Assembly (NCBI GenBank): GCA_963828625.1
Contig: CAWHEX010000009.1
Location: 434,001 to 498,000 of the forward strand
DNA: 64,000 nucleotides
Reading direction: 5' to 3'
Origin: PALSA-894 sp963828625
GTDB taxonomy: Bacteria > Pseudomonadota > Alphaproteobacteria > Rhizobiales > Xanthobacteraceae
In this document: piece after piece, positions 43,673 through 51,557 of the stretch
Layout of the letters: each line of letters begins with the position of its first letter
Position numbering within the stretch: position 1 is the stretch's first letter
Translations under genes and position numbers: made by a program
Notes under the pieces: model-generated
Databases searched by the model: none
Seen by the model: only the letters and a program-made list of their open reading frames with translations
What the model was told of the DNA's origin: nothing

Positions 43673-44658
43673 TTTTTCCGGCGCATGATCTTGTCCGAAA
43701 ACCGGTCCCCACTTTTCGGGATCGATGCGCTGTAGTCCTCTGCCACCGGCACCTTGCGGCTCTCGCGCCAGAACAGGAACAGGCCCGAGCCGATCACGAT
43801 CGCCGACCCGATCAGCAGTGCGACGGTCGGCAGGTCGCCCCAGATCGCGAAGCCAAGCAGCATCGCCCAGACAAGCTGGAGATACTGGAACGGCACGATC
43901 GCGGAGGCCGGCGAAAGGTGGATCGCGCGCGTCCACGCATATTGCGCGGCGCCGTTGCCAAGCCCGCTCGCGATCATGATGAGCGCATCGGTGCCCGTCG
44001 GCATCACGAAGGCGAACGGCACCGTCACGGCGTAGACGACCGTCAGCAGCGAGAGCTGGTACATGATCAGCGTGCCGGTCGATTCCGTCGCCGTCATGCC
44101 GCGCACGCCGACCACCACGGTGCCGAACAGGATCGCGTTGCCGAGCGCGAACAGCGCGCCGATCTGGAACGAGTCCGCGCCGGGCGCCGCGATCACCAGC
44201 ACGCCGCAGAAGCCGACCAGCAGTGCGATCCACCGTGCCGAGCCGACGCGCTCCTGCAGGAAGTAGATCGACGCCAGCGTCGTGAAGATCGGCGAGGAGA
44301 ACATGATCGCGGTGACGCCCGCGAGCGGCATCATCGTGAAGGCGATCGCCAGCATGACCTGCGAGGCGAACTGCGATCCGGCCCGGACCATGTGCGCGCC
44401 GATCCGCCGCGTACGAAACACCACAAAGCCGGCGGTCGGCAGGATGAAAGCACCAAGGAAAATCAGCGAGACGAGGGTGCGGGTGAACAGCACCTCGCCG
44501 ATCGGATAGGTCGCAACCAGCCACTTCGTGGCGGCGTTCGAGCAGGTGAAAACCGCGCCCGAGCCGACCATCAGCATGATCGCGAGCGGAATGTTCTCGC
44601 GCCGCTCAGCGGGCGAAACGGGTTCGATGCGCGGCTCCGTGCCGACGCTGGCGCTCAA
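43651..44658 (-). CDS. EamA/DMT-family transporter
   Basis: 335 residues, about ten membrane segments in two EamA repeats (first ~residues 25-155, second ~165-300). Motifs are ERRENIPLAIMLMVGSGAVF, SPIFTTLASIYFLQERVGSA and SASAIVPFQYLQLVWAMLLG-like sequence. It exports or imports small metabolites; the substrate is unknown. The last ~20 codons (SIPKSGDRFSDKIMRR) are translated from a palindromic repeat at 43681-43730, so the normal C-terminus seems to have been replaced or extended. Confidence 0.85.
   Translation of the reverse strand: MSASVGTEPRIEPVSPAERRENIPLAIMLMVGSGAVFTCSNAATKWLVATYPIGEVLFTRTLVSLIFLGAFILPTAGFVVFRTRRIGAHMVRAGSQFASQVMLAIAFTMMPLAGVTAIMFSSPIFTTLASIYFLQERVGSARWIALLVGFCGVLVIAAPGADSFQIGALFALGNAILFGTVVVGVRGMTATESTGTLIMYQLSLLTVVYAVTVPFAFVMPTGTDALIMIASGLGNGAAQYAWTRAIHLSPASAIVPFQYLQLVWAMLLGFAIWGDLPTVALLIGSAIVIGSGLFLFWRESRKVPVAEDYSASIPKSGDRFSDKIMRRKNYASSGL
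43681..43730. repeat. Palindromic interspersed repeat of the Bradyrhizobium type
   Basis: Fifty bases starting GCGCATGATC and ending GATCGATGCGC, with inner arms CCGAAAA...TTTTCGG around an ACCGGTCCCC centre. I recognise it as a repeat found many times in Bradyrhizobium-group genomes. Only one copy is seen in this window. It lies between convergent gst-like and EamA genes and forms the EamA 3' end. Confidence 0.75.
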
Positions 44659-44765
44659 AAGATCCTCCGGGAAAGCGCGAAAGAACGTCGTCTGGTTAGC
44701 ACGCGCGTTCGCGGCGCGGCCCGCGTATTTGCGAATGCCCCGTCAGCGATCCTGCATGGCGGCGG

Positions 44766-45737
44766 CTATTCCTTGATGGCGATGCCCGCCGCCTTGATCA
44801 CCGGTCCCCATTTGTCGATCTCGCCCTTGAGGAACGCGGCGAGCTGTTGCGGTGTCGAGCCCGCGACCACGAGGCCGAGACCTTCGAGCCTGCTCTTCAC
44901 CCCCGGATCGGCGAGCGCCGTGATGATGTCGGCGTTCATCTTCGCCGCAATGTCGGCCGGCGAATTCGCGGGCACGAAGATGCCGTACCAGCCGTACACC
45001 TCGAAGCCGGACAGGCCGGATTCCGCGAGCGTGGGAACATCGGTCGCGGCGGGAGAGCGGCGCGCGCCCGTGACCGCGAGGCCGCGCACCTGGCCCTGCT
45101 GCATCAGCGGCACCACCGGCGCGATGTTGTTGAAGAAGGAGTTGATCCGGCCCGGGATCAGGTCGTTGATCGCCGGACCCGCGCCGCGATAGGGGACATG
45201 CGTCATGTCGAGGCCGGCGGTGCGCTTGAACATCTCGCCCGCGAGGTGCGGCCCTGTTCCAACGCCCGGCGACCCGAAGGTGCGGCCCGGATTCGCCTTC
45301 GCCCACGCGATGAACTCCGGCACGGTCTTGGCAGGGGACGAGTTCGGGATCGCCATGATGTTGGGATACGTCACCACGGCGCTGACCGGTGTGAGGTCGT
45401 TGACCGGGTCGTAGGAGAGCTTGGGGTAGATGTGCAGGTTGGTGGCGAGGAATTCCGCGCCGAGGAACATCGTGTAGCCGTCATTCGGCGACTTCGCGGC
45501 CGCGTCGGAGGCGATGTTGCCGCCCGCGCCGCCCTTGTTCTCGATCAGCACCTGCTGGCCCCACATCTCGGTGAGCTTGGCTCCGAGGAGGCGGGCGATC
45601 GCGTCCGCGCCGCCGCCCGGCGGATACGGCACGATCAAGCGCACGAAACGGTTCGGCCAGCCTTGCGCGCGCGCAACCCCGCTGACGAGCGCGGGCGAGA
45701 GAGCGGCAAATTTGATGACGGTGCGGCGCGTGAGCAT
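44766..45737 (-). CDS. Tripartite tricarboxylate transporter substrate-binding protein (TctC/Bug family)
   Basis: 323 residues. Signal peptide (TVIKFAALSPALVSGVARAQ). The mature part has VRLIVPYPPGGGADAIARLL, VLIENKGGAGGNIASDAAAK, FGSPGVGTGPHLAGEMFKRT and VPYRGAGPAINDLIPG, the classic Bug pattern. It binds a carboxylate ligand in the periplasm. No TctA/TctB genes adjoin, which is common for orphan Bug proteins in this group. Confidence 0.9.
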   Translation of the reverse strand: MLTRRTVIKFAALSPALVSGVARAQGWPNRFVRLIVPYPPGGGADAIARLLGAKLTEMWGQQVLIENKGGAGGNIASDAAAKSPNDGYTMFLGAEFLATNLHIYPKLSYDPVNDLTPVSAVVTYPNIMAIPNSSPAKTVPEFIAWAKANPGRTFGSPGVGTGPHLAGEMFKRTAGLDMTHVPYRGAGPAINDLIPGRINSFFNNIAPVVPLMQQGQVRGLAVTGARRSPAATDVPTLAESGLSGFEVYGWYGIFVPANSPADIAAKMNADIITALADPGVKSRLEGLGLVVAGSTPQQLAAFLKGEIDKWGPVIKAAGIAIKE

Positions 45738-45818
45738 CGTGTGTCCCCTGTGTCTGCGGGGACGAGCCTAGCGCGGCGGCATGAGGAGAGAAATCGGGGC
45801 GCGGCGAGATAGCGCGGC

Positions 45819-46490
45819 CTAGCCCTCGAACGTGGGCAACAGTTGGGGCAGGCCGAAGAGCACCAGGCCCATTGCGACGAACGCCAGCAGCACCGTGACG
45901 GTGTTGTGCCGGGGTTCTTCATTGCGGCGCAGGCCGATGACGAAAAGTGGGATGACGAACGCCAGAAAAAAGATCGTGCCGTAGAACGCCGGAATGACAT
46001 GGAAGCCGGTCGCGCGCGGATCGCCCCAGCGTTCGATCACCGGGGCGAACGCCGTGAGCCACAGCACCGTGCCGGCGCCTGCACCAACGAGCGTCAACAC
46101 GCGCAGCCTCGCGCGCTCGAAGGGACGCTCAGGCGAAGCGCCGGCGCGGCCGAAGAGGAAATAGGTGCCAAACAAGGTGACCAGCAGAGCGGCGGAAAGC
46201 AGCAGCACGGTGACCGATGGCTTCGGCATGTAGACGGCGAACGCAAAGACCGAGATCGCGACGGCAGTGCGCGCGAGCACGGCCGCGAGATTGAGCAGCG
46301 TGTTGGAAGCCGCAAAGGCGAGGGCGGGAGCGACGAGCGCCATAAGCACCAGCATCCCGTACAGGCCGAGCCGCACGCCCTTCGCGAGCGGCAACGCGTC
46401 CGCGACGCTCGCGCCGGCCACGTAGATCCAGAAGATCGCCAGAAATCCGACCGCCAGCAGGATGGCGAAGCGCAGCAAGCCGACGCGCAT
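45819..46490 (-). CDS. Multi-pass membrane protein, unknown
   Basis: 223 residues, six to seven predicted membrane segments (FAILLAVGFLAIFWIYVAGA; GLYGMLVLMALVAPALAFAA; TVLLLSAALLVTLFGTYFLF; TIFFLAFVIPLFVIGLRRN; VTVLLAFVAMGLVLFGLPQL). No family motif recognised. It starts three bases after the stop of the next membrane gene, so the two form a unit. Confidence 0.65.
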   Translation of the reverse strand: MRVGLLRFAILLAVGFLAIFWIYVAGASVADALPLAKGVRLGLYGMLVLMALVAPALAFAASNTLLNLAAVLARTAVAISVFAFAVYMPKPSVTVLLLSAALLVTLFGTYFLFGRAGASPERPFERARLRVLTLVGAGAGTVLWLTAFAPVIERWGDPRATGFHVIPAFYGTIFFLAFVIPLFVIGLRRNEEPRHNTVTVLLAFVAMGLVLFGLPQLLPTFEG

Positions 46491-46493
46491 CGG

Positions 46494-47006
46494 TCAGAAC
46501 CCGTGGACCATCACATACATCGCGATACCGAGCGCGGACACGAGCATCGTCAGCGTGACGAACACGGTCGCGAGCACGAGCCGCGTGTTGCGCCGCGCGA
46601 ACATGATGGCGGTGACCGCCAGAACCGGCGCCGCGAGCCGCTCGAAAATGATGACCATGCCCGGCCCGGTCAGCGAGAATTCGAGCCCGTGGACCGGGAT
46701 TGTGGGAAGGTCGTCGATCCATCGCAGGAGTATCAGCGCGGCCAGCGCCATGATGGCGGGGCGGACGCGGCCGATCGCGGCGAGCAGGAGCGCCGTCCCG
46801 GCGATGAACGGCGCGAGCAGCAGTTTTGCGGTGGTGACGCGCTGCGCAAAGATGAGCAGCGGGTTGGTGTAAACGTCGTCGTTGAACGCCCCGGCTACGT
46901 CGAGGGCGGCGCCGAGCGTCGCGATCGCGCCGATAACGATCAGCGCGATGCGAAGCCGGTGCGTCGGGGTAGCCGGTTCGAATGCTTCAGCGGTGGCGAT
47001 TGTCAT
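46494..47006 (-). CDS. Multi-pass membrane protein, unknown
   Basis: 170 residues from MTIATAEAFEPATPTHRLRI. Four to five membrane segments (LIVIGAIATLGAALDVAGAF; LLLAPFIAGTALLLAAIG; VLATVFVTLTMLVSALGIAM). Pairs with the downstream membrane gene. Divergent from hdeD with 130 bases between. A longer start near 47039 is possible. No family recognised. Confidence 0.6.
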   Translation of the reverse strand: MTIATAEAFEPATPTHRLRIALIVIGAIATLGAALDVAGAFNDDVYTNPLLIFAQRVTTAKLLLAPFIAGTALLLAAIGRVRPAIMALAALILLRWIDDLPTIPVHGLEFSLTGPGMVIIFERLAAPVLAVTAIMFARRNTRLVLATVFVTLTMLVSALGIAMYVMVHGF

Positions 47007-47136
47007 TGTTGGTTTCTCACCGCCGTATGACTTGTCCATAAGTCGTCCCAAGCCGGGACGAGGTTCAGCGGCGAAAGCCCGCGCGACACGCACGATACAA
47101 ACGCAGTAAGATGCCGGCACATCAGGGAGGCCGCCC

Positions 47137-47701
47137 ATGACCATGACATCGCCCGCACCTGCCGCGCCGATGCTGCCCATGCTGGCGCGCTACTGGTGGC
47201 TGATCCTGCTGCGCGGGATCGCCGCGATCATCTTCGGCGTGCTCGCCTTCGTCTGGCCGGGCATCACGCTCGTGACGCTGGTGCTGCTTCTGGGGCGCGT
47301 TCGCGCTGGTCGACGGCGTGCTCGCGCTCGCGCACGCCGTCATGGGCGACCAGAAGGGTTCGCGCTGGTGGCTCGCGCTGGTCGGCGTCGCCGGCATCCT
47401 CGTCGGATTGCTGACCTTCATGATGCCGGGCGTCACCGCGCTGGTGCTGCTGTTCTTCATCGCCGGATGGGCGATCGCGCTCGGCGTGTTCCAGATCGTC
47501 GGCGCGATCCGGCTGCGCAAGGAGATCGACAACGAGTGGACGATCGGCCTCTCCGGCGCGCTGTCCGTGCTGTTCGGCATCGTGCTGCTGGCCGCGCCCG
47601 GCGCGGGCGCGATCGGGCTGATCTGGGTGATCGGCGCCTACGCGATCGTGTTCGGTATCCTGCTGGTCATGGCGGCGCTCAAACTGAAGAAGCCATCACG
47701 C
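47137..47701 (+). CDS. HdeD-family (DUF308) membrane protein, frame broken near 47296
   Basis: The first frame gives MLARYWWLILLRGIAAIIFG and VLAFVWPGITLVTLVLLLG. One extra base near 47296 then shifts the frame, and the continuation reads AFALVDGVLALAHAVMG, LVGVAGILVGLLTFMMPGV and GLSGALSVLFGIVLLAAPGA, six membrane segments of the HdeD type linked to acid stress in E. coli. No stop codon separates this frame from the following luciferase-like gene (KLKKPSR directly before its ATG), so the true end of hdeD is uncertain. SD GGGAGG precedes 47137. Confidence 0.75.
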
Positions 47702-48723
47702 ATGAAATTCGGACTGTTCGGCTCGGCGCAGGCAAAACGCGGCGGCTCGGATCTCGACTCCGCGCAGGGCTTTCGCGACTTCATCGACTACAACGTCGAG
47801 GCGGAGGCGCTCGGCTACGACTCACGTTCGTGGTCGAGCACCACTTCACCGGCTTCGGGCAGGTGTCGGCGAGCCTCAATCTGCTCACCTGGGTGGCGGC
47901 GCGCACCTCGACCTTGCGGCTCGGCACCGCGGTGCTCGTGCTGCCGTGGCACAATCCGGTGCTGCTCGCCGAGCAGGCCGCGACCATCGATCTGCTCTCG
48001 GGCGGGCGGCTCGAATTCGGCGTCGGCAAGGGCTATCGCCACAACGAGTTCGCGGGCTTCTGCATCCCGATCGCCGAGGCCGACGCGCGCTTCGAGGAGT
48101 CGCTCGGCGTCATCCTGAAGGCATGGACCAGCGACGAGCGGTTCTCGCATCAGGGCAAGTACTGGCAGTTCGACAACATCGTGGTCGAGCCGCCGACGCG
48201 GCAGAAGCCGCATCCGCCGATCTGGATGGCGGCGGGCCAGCCGGATTCGATCCGCAAGGTCGCGCAGCGCGGCGCGAAACTGCTGCTCGACCAGTTCGCC
48301 TCGATCGCGCTGACCATCGAGCGCTTCAACATCTACAAGGCCGAGGTGGAGGCGCTCGGCCGCCGCTTCGACCCGAACGACGTCGGCGTCGCGCGCGCGT
48401 TCTATGTGGCGAAGGACGCCGAGGACAAACGCAAGGCGGTCGAGGCGCGGCTCGCGAACCAGCGGCGCATGACGGAGTTGGCGGCCGCGCCCGGCGCCGT
48501 GAAGTCGAGCATGCTGTCGTTCGACTACACGCTCGACGCCGCCGAGGAGAGCGCGATGTACGGCACGCCGGACGAGATCGCCGCCAAGCTCGACAGGCTA
48601 CGCGCGGCGGGCATCGAGCACGTGCTGCTCAACGGCGCGGGCGGCGCGGTCGCGAACCTGCGGCGCTTCGCGCACGAGGTGATGCCCGCATACACGGCGC
48701 AGAAGCGGGCGGCGGCGGAGTAA
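47702..48723 (+). CDS. LLM class flavin-dependent oxidoreductase, frame broken near 47822
   Basis: Starts MKFGLFGSAQAKRGGSDLDS. After EALGYDS one base is missing near 47822; the next frame reads TFVVEHHFTGFGQVSASLNL and continues through LGTAVLVLPWHNPVLLAEQA, GRLEFGVGKGYRHNEFAGFC and YGTPDEIAAKLDRLRAAGIE to 48723. Corrected length is 340 residues. Luciferase-like flavin monooxygenase; substrate unknown. It is in frame with hdeD, with no stop between them. Confidence 0.83.
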
Positions 48724-48726
48724 CGC

Positions 48727-49086
48727 ATGCGCGCGATCGTGGCGCTGTGTCTCCTGCTCGCGTCGGTGAGCGCGGCGCTGGCGCAGCAGCCGTGCCGCGC
48801 GATTGCGGATTGCGACGCGCTGATCCGCGCCAACCCCACGCTCGCCGCGTATGAGCGGCGCGGCTTCCTGCACCTGATCGGGCGGCAGGGACTCGACGAC
48901 GTGCACAAGGCGATCGCCGACTTCAGCGCCGCGATTGCGATCGAGCCCGCGCGCGCGCTTTCGATGTATGGGCGCGGCATGGCGCGGCTGATGTCGGGCG
49001 ACTCGGCCGGCCAGAACGAGATGGAGGCCGCGATCATGCTCCAGTCCAATGTCGAGGCTGAGTTCAAGCGGCGCAGCGCGGAGTAG
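48727..49086 (+). CDS. Small secreted TPR-like protein
   Basis: 119 residues. Signal peptide (IVALCLLLASVSAALAQQ). The mature part resembles one to two TPR units (ERRGFLHLIGRQGLDDVHKA, IADFSAAIAIEPARALSMYG). Starts three bases after the luciferase-like stop. Function unknown. Confidence 0.65.
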   Translation: MRAIVALCLLLASVSAALAQQPCRAIADCDALIRANPTLAAYERRGFLHLIGRQGLDDVHKAIADFSAAIAIEPARALSMYGRGMARLMSGDSAGQNEMEAAIMLQSNVEAEFKRRSAE

Positions 49087-49726
49087 GGGGCGCCCGCGGC
49101 GCGCATCGCGCGCGCGCCGGACAACCCGGTTCATCTGTCAAACAGCCAACGCTCCGCCTGCCACTTGTGACGGCGCGCGGCAGCGCCTTCGTGAGTTCGC
49201 CCCTCTAGACGACGAGGGGAGCGGAGCGCCGCGAAGCGCAACCGAAATCGTCACGCTTGCGAAGCGTGCGCGCGCTTTGCGAAACGCGCTCGCCTCGCGG
49301 CGCTCCACTGGCGGCATTTTTCGGCTCCGGTCCGCGCTTCCTGAGATACGCATTCGCGCGCATCCCCATGCAGCGAGCTCCTCGCGCAGGGGCCGTAGTA
49401 CCCCCAGGGCGGGTCCCGAAGCCGCCCGGGTGGCCGGCTGACGAGGCCGTGCCGCGCAGGCGCCGCGCAGGTGCACGGGGACCGCTTGCGCGACCCCTGT
49501 GCGCCCCGGAAAGGCCCGGCCCGTTCTCCGGCCGCTCCCTTCCGGCTTGCTCCATCACCCGAACGTCACCGGTTGACGCCCCTCGACGAGCAAGGCGCGG
49601 GAAGGAAAGCATAAAAGAGGATTATAGTCAATTACCAGGATCGAGCTGCGGGTCGCGCTTCGATAATTCGGAACGAAGCCGTCTGCCATCTGTTCTCGGA
49701 CATTCCAACAACAAAAGAGGTGGAAC
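49087..49726. repeat. GC-rich structured non-coding stretch, probable interspersed repeat
   Basis: About 640 bases between genes. It is dense in inverted repeats: ACGCTTGCGAAGCGT at 49253-49267, a TTTGCGAAA hairpin next to it, and outer arms GAGCGCCGCGAAGCG (~49224-49238) and CGCCTCGCGGCGCTC (~49291-49305) that pair at 14 of 15 positions. Open frames across it lack SD sites and look like GC-rich shadows. The sequence resembles a long repeat I have seen in Bradyrhizobium/Rhodopseudomonas intergenic regions; this is from memory and should be checked. Confidence 0.5.
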
Positions 49727-50140
49727 ATGCGTATGACCTTTCTGGCCGCGGCAACGCTCGTGGCATTGAGCATTCCGGTCGCCGCGCAGGCGCAAGGCAC
49801 GGTCCGCGGCGCCGAGCAGGGCGCGGCGGAAGGCGGACGCGCGGCCGGTCCGCTCGGCGCGATCGTGGGTGGGGCCATCGGCGCCGCGACCGGCACGGTC
49901 GGCGGCATTCTCGGCGTGGAGGATCGCCCGCGCTTCCGCGAATACTCCTACCGCGAGCGGCGGCCGTCCTATCGCTACAACGAAGACCTTCGGGTCGGCG
50001 TCGAGCTGCCCGAGGCCGGCGTGACCTATTACGAGGCTCCGGCCGAATACCGCATCGCGCCGGGCTATCGCTATACCTACGTGAACGACCGCGTCGTGCT
50101 GGTCGACCGGCGCGGACGGATCGTCGAGATCATCGAATAA
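49727..50140 (+). CDS. DUF1236-like secreted protein
   Basis: 137 residues. Signal peptide (LAAATLVALSIPVAAQAQ), a glycine-rich hydrophobic stretch (GAIVGGAIGAATGTVGGILG) and an aromatic, basic C-terminal part ending YTYVNDRVVLVDRRGRIVEI, the motif of DUF1236 proteins common in Bradyrhizobium. Role unknown; probably envelope. SD AGAGGTGG precedes the ATG. Confidence 0.7.
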   Translation: MRMTFLAAATLVALSIPVAAQAQGTVRGAEQGAAEGGRAAGPLGAIVGGAIGAATGTVGGILGVEDRPRFREYSYRERRPSYRYNEDLRVGVELPEAGVTYYEAPAEYRIAPGYRYTYVNDRVVLVDRRGRIVEIIE

Positions 50141-50166
50141 CGTCTGACGCGATTTGCCTGAGTTAC

Positions 50167-50197
50167 CCGCCGCGCCGAAGGGCGCGGCGGTTTTTTT
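50167..50197 (+). terminator. Intrinsic terminator after the DUF1236-like gene
   Basis: Ten-base stem CCGCCGCGCC / GGCGCGGCGG with loop GAAG, followed by seven T. Confidence 0.9.
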
Positions 50198-50241
50198 GCG
50201 GGCGCTGGTCTGTGTCGTCCGTTAGTTCCCGCTGGCCAATC

Positions 50242-50529
50242 CTAGCCTGCCTTCCGCGCCATGCCGTCCAGCGCGTGGTGCTGCGCGTAAACGAGAACGA
50301 CCAGCAGGCAAAGCCATGTCACGCAAAGCGCGGTCAGCGGCTCGGGCACCTTGCCGGTCGCCGACCAGATCGAGGCGATCCAGTAGGCCTGCGCGAGGCC
50401 GGGCAGCAGCGTCGTCGCGACCATCGCGGTGAAGTCATAGGCCGCCGCGAGCGCGGTGCTCGCCACCCAGATGATGACGGCGAGACCGGCGAGCAGATTG
50501 GCCGATAGGGAATAGAGCAGGCGCGACAT
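50242..50529 (-). CDS. Small three-segment membrane protein, unknown
   Basis: 95 residues from MSRLLYSLSANLLAGLAVII. Three membrane segments (residues ~8-28, 32-55 and 68-86), then QHHALDGMARKAG. The start at 50529 is chosen because homology with the truncated copy at 51260-51445 begins at SRLLYS. No family recognised. Confidence 0.6.
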   Translation of the reverse strand: MSRLLYSLSANLLAGLAVIIWVASTALAAAYDFTAMVATTLLPGLAQAYWIASIWSATGKVPEPLTALCVTWLCLLVVLVYAQHHALDGMARKAG

Positions 50530-50672
50530 GGTTGGTTGGTCGCGCGAAGTGGGGAAGGGGTTCAGGGCGCCGCGACCTCGCGCGGACGCCAAAGTATCCC
50601 GCAGTCTGGTAGATTTCCCCGATCGCCTGATGCCGCAACAGGATTCGCCGCAGTCTCGACAGGACGACGCCC

Positions 50673-51257
50673 GTGGACGAGCCGACGCAGTCTTCCAGCG
50701 CCGCGCCGCGCAAGTGGCGGAAGAAATTTGCCCTCGGCTGCCTGTTGCCGCTGTTCCTCATCGTCAGCGTGCCGTTCGCCGCCTACAAATTCGCGGTGCA
50801 TCGGCTCGAGATGAATCGCGTGCCGGCGGATCTCGAGGTGCAGCGCATCCTCTACGAGAAGCAGGAAAACTGGGGGTCGCCGCTCCTCCCCCTGCCGGGC
50901 GATAACGAAACCGGGCTGGTCCTCTATGAAATGCCGGCGGCGGTCGCCGACAAGATCGCGGCGGAGGGCGTTTCGTTTTTCGATCGTCCAGAGAACCGCG
51001 AGCGCCGTTTTGGCCGTCAGACCGACCATGCGTCGTGGCGCGAGACGCCGGTACCGACAACCTGGTCATCCAGGGGACCATCGATCGGCGCCTATCTCGA
51101 CCGGTACGGCTTCGGCATTGAGATCGAGCCCGCCATCGTCGCCATGATCGATGATGCGCTGCGAAAGCCCGGAAGCTTCTATGCCATCGGTCGCGGCGGC
51201 AGCGTCGTGATCGTCATTCCGGCGCAGCGGCGTGTCGTCTACGCGTACGCGGGGTAG
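50673..51257 (+). CDS. Membrane-anchored protein, unknown (GTG start)
   Basis: 194 residues. One N-terminal membrane segment (FALGCLLPLFLIVSVPFAAY, residues ~19-38) and a soluble part with PLPGDNETGLVLYEMPAAVA, IGAYLDRYGFGIEIEPAIVA and GRGGSVVIVIPAQRRVVYAY. The start codon appears to be GTG at 50673. The gene is flanked by a complete and a truncated copy of the same small membrane gene, both on the other strand. No family recognised. Confidence 0.6.
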   Translation: MDEPTQSSSAAPRKWRKKFALGCLLPLFLIVSVPFAAYKFAVHRLEMNRVPADLEVQRILYEKQENWGSPLLPLPGDNETGLVLYEMPAAVADKIAAEGVSFFDRPENRERRFGRQTDHASWRETPVPTTWSSRGPSIGAYLDRYGFGIEIEPAIVAMIDDALRKPGSFYAIGRGGSVVIVIPAQRRVVYAYAG

Positions 51258-51259
51258 CG

Positions 51260-51445
51260 CTACGCCTGCGAGATGCCAGGCAGGAGCGTGGTCGCGACCA
51301 TTGCGGTAGAGCCCGAGGCCGCCGCGACGGCGGTGTTCGCGACCCAGATGATGACGGCAAGACCGACGAGCGGATTAGCCGAGGGGGAATAGAGCAGGCG
51401 CGACTTGCGCGTTGGTCGCGGCAGGTGGGGCGGTGGTTCAGACAT
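51260..51445 (-). pseudogene. Truncated duplicate of the small membrane gene at 50242-50529
   Basis: SRLLYSPSANPLVGLAVIIW, then NTAVAAA and STAMVATTLLPGISQA align to the first ~47 residues of the 50529 gene. The frame stops with TAG where the intact copy continues QAYWIAS. DNA similarity covers roughly 51265-51430. The third membrane segment is missing, so it is probably not functional. It lies between the 50673 gene and the AT-rich island. Confidence 0.7.
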
Positions 51446-51557
51446 AGAAAGCTATTCCCGGTTGGCTACTCCATTATGCTCGACCTCGTATCGGGCACGC
51501 TCGGCGAGTGCTTTAAAATATTAAAAGGCTCGATCGTGCCCGTCAGCGTTGAAGACC

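Noticed and set aside
43633..45192. 519-residue open frame on the plus strand across the EamA and TctC genes
   Set aside because: Shadow of two well-supported minus-strand genes; no SD and no recognisable motif.
49257..49736. 159-residue open frame in the structured GC-rich stretch
   Set aside because: No SD, Arg/Pro/Ala-rich composition and strong inverted repeats indicate non-coding sequence.
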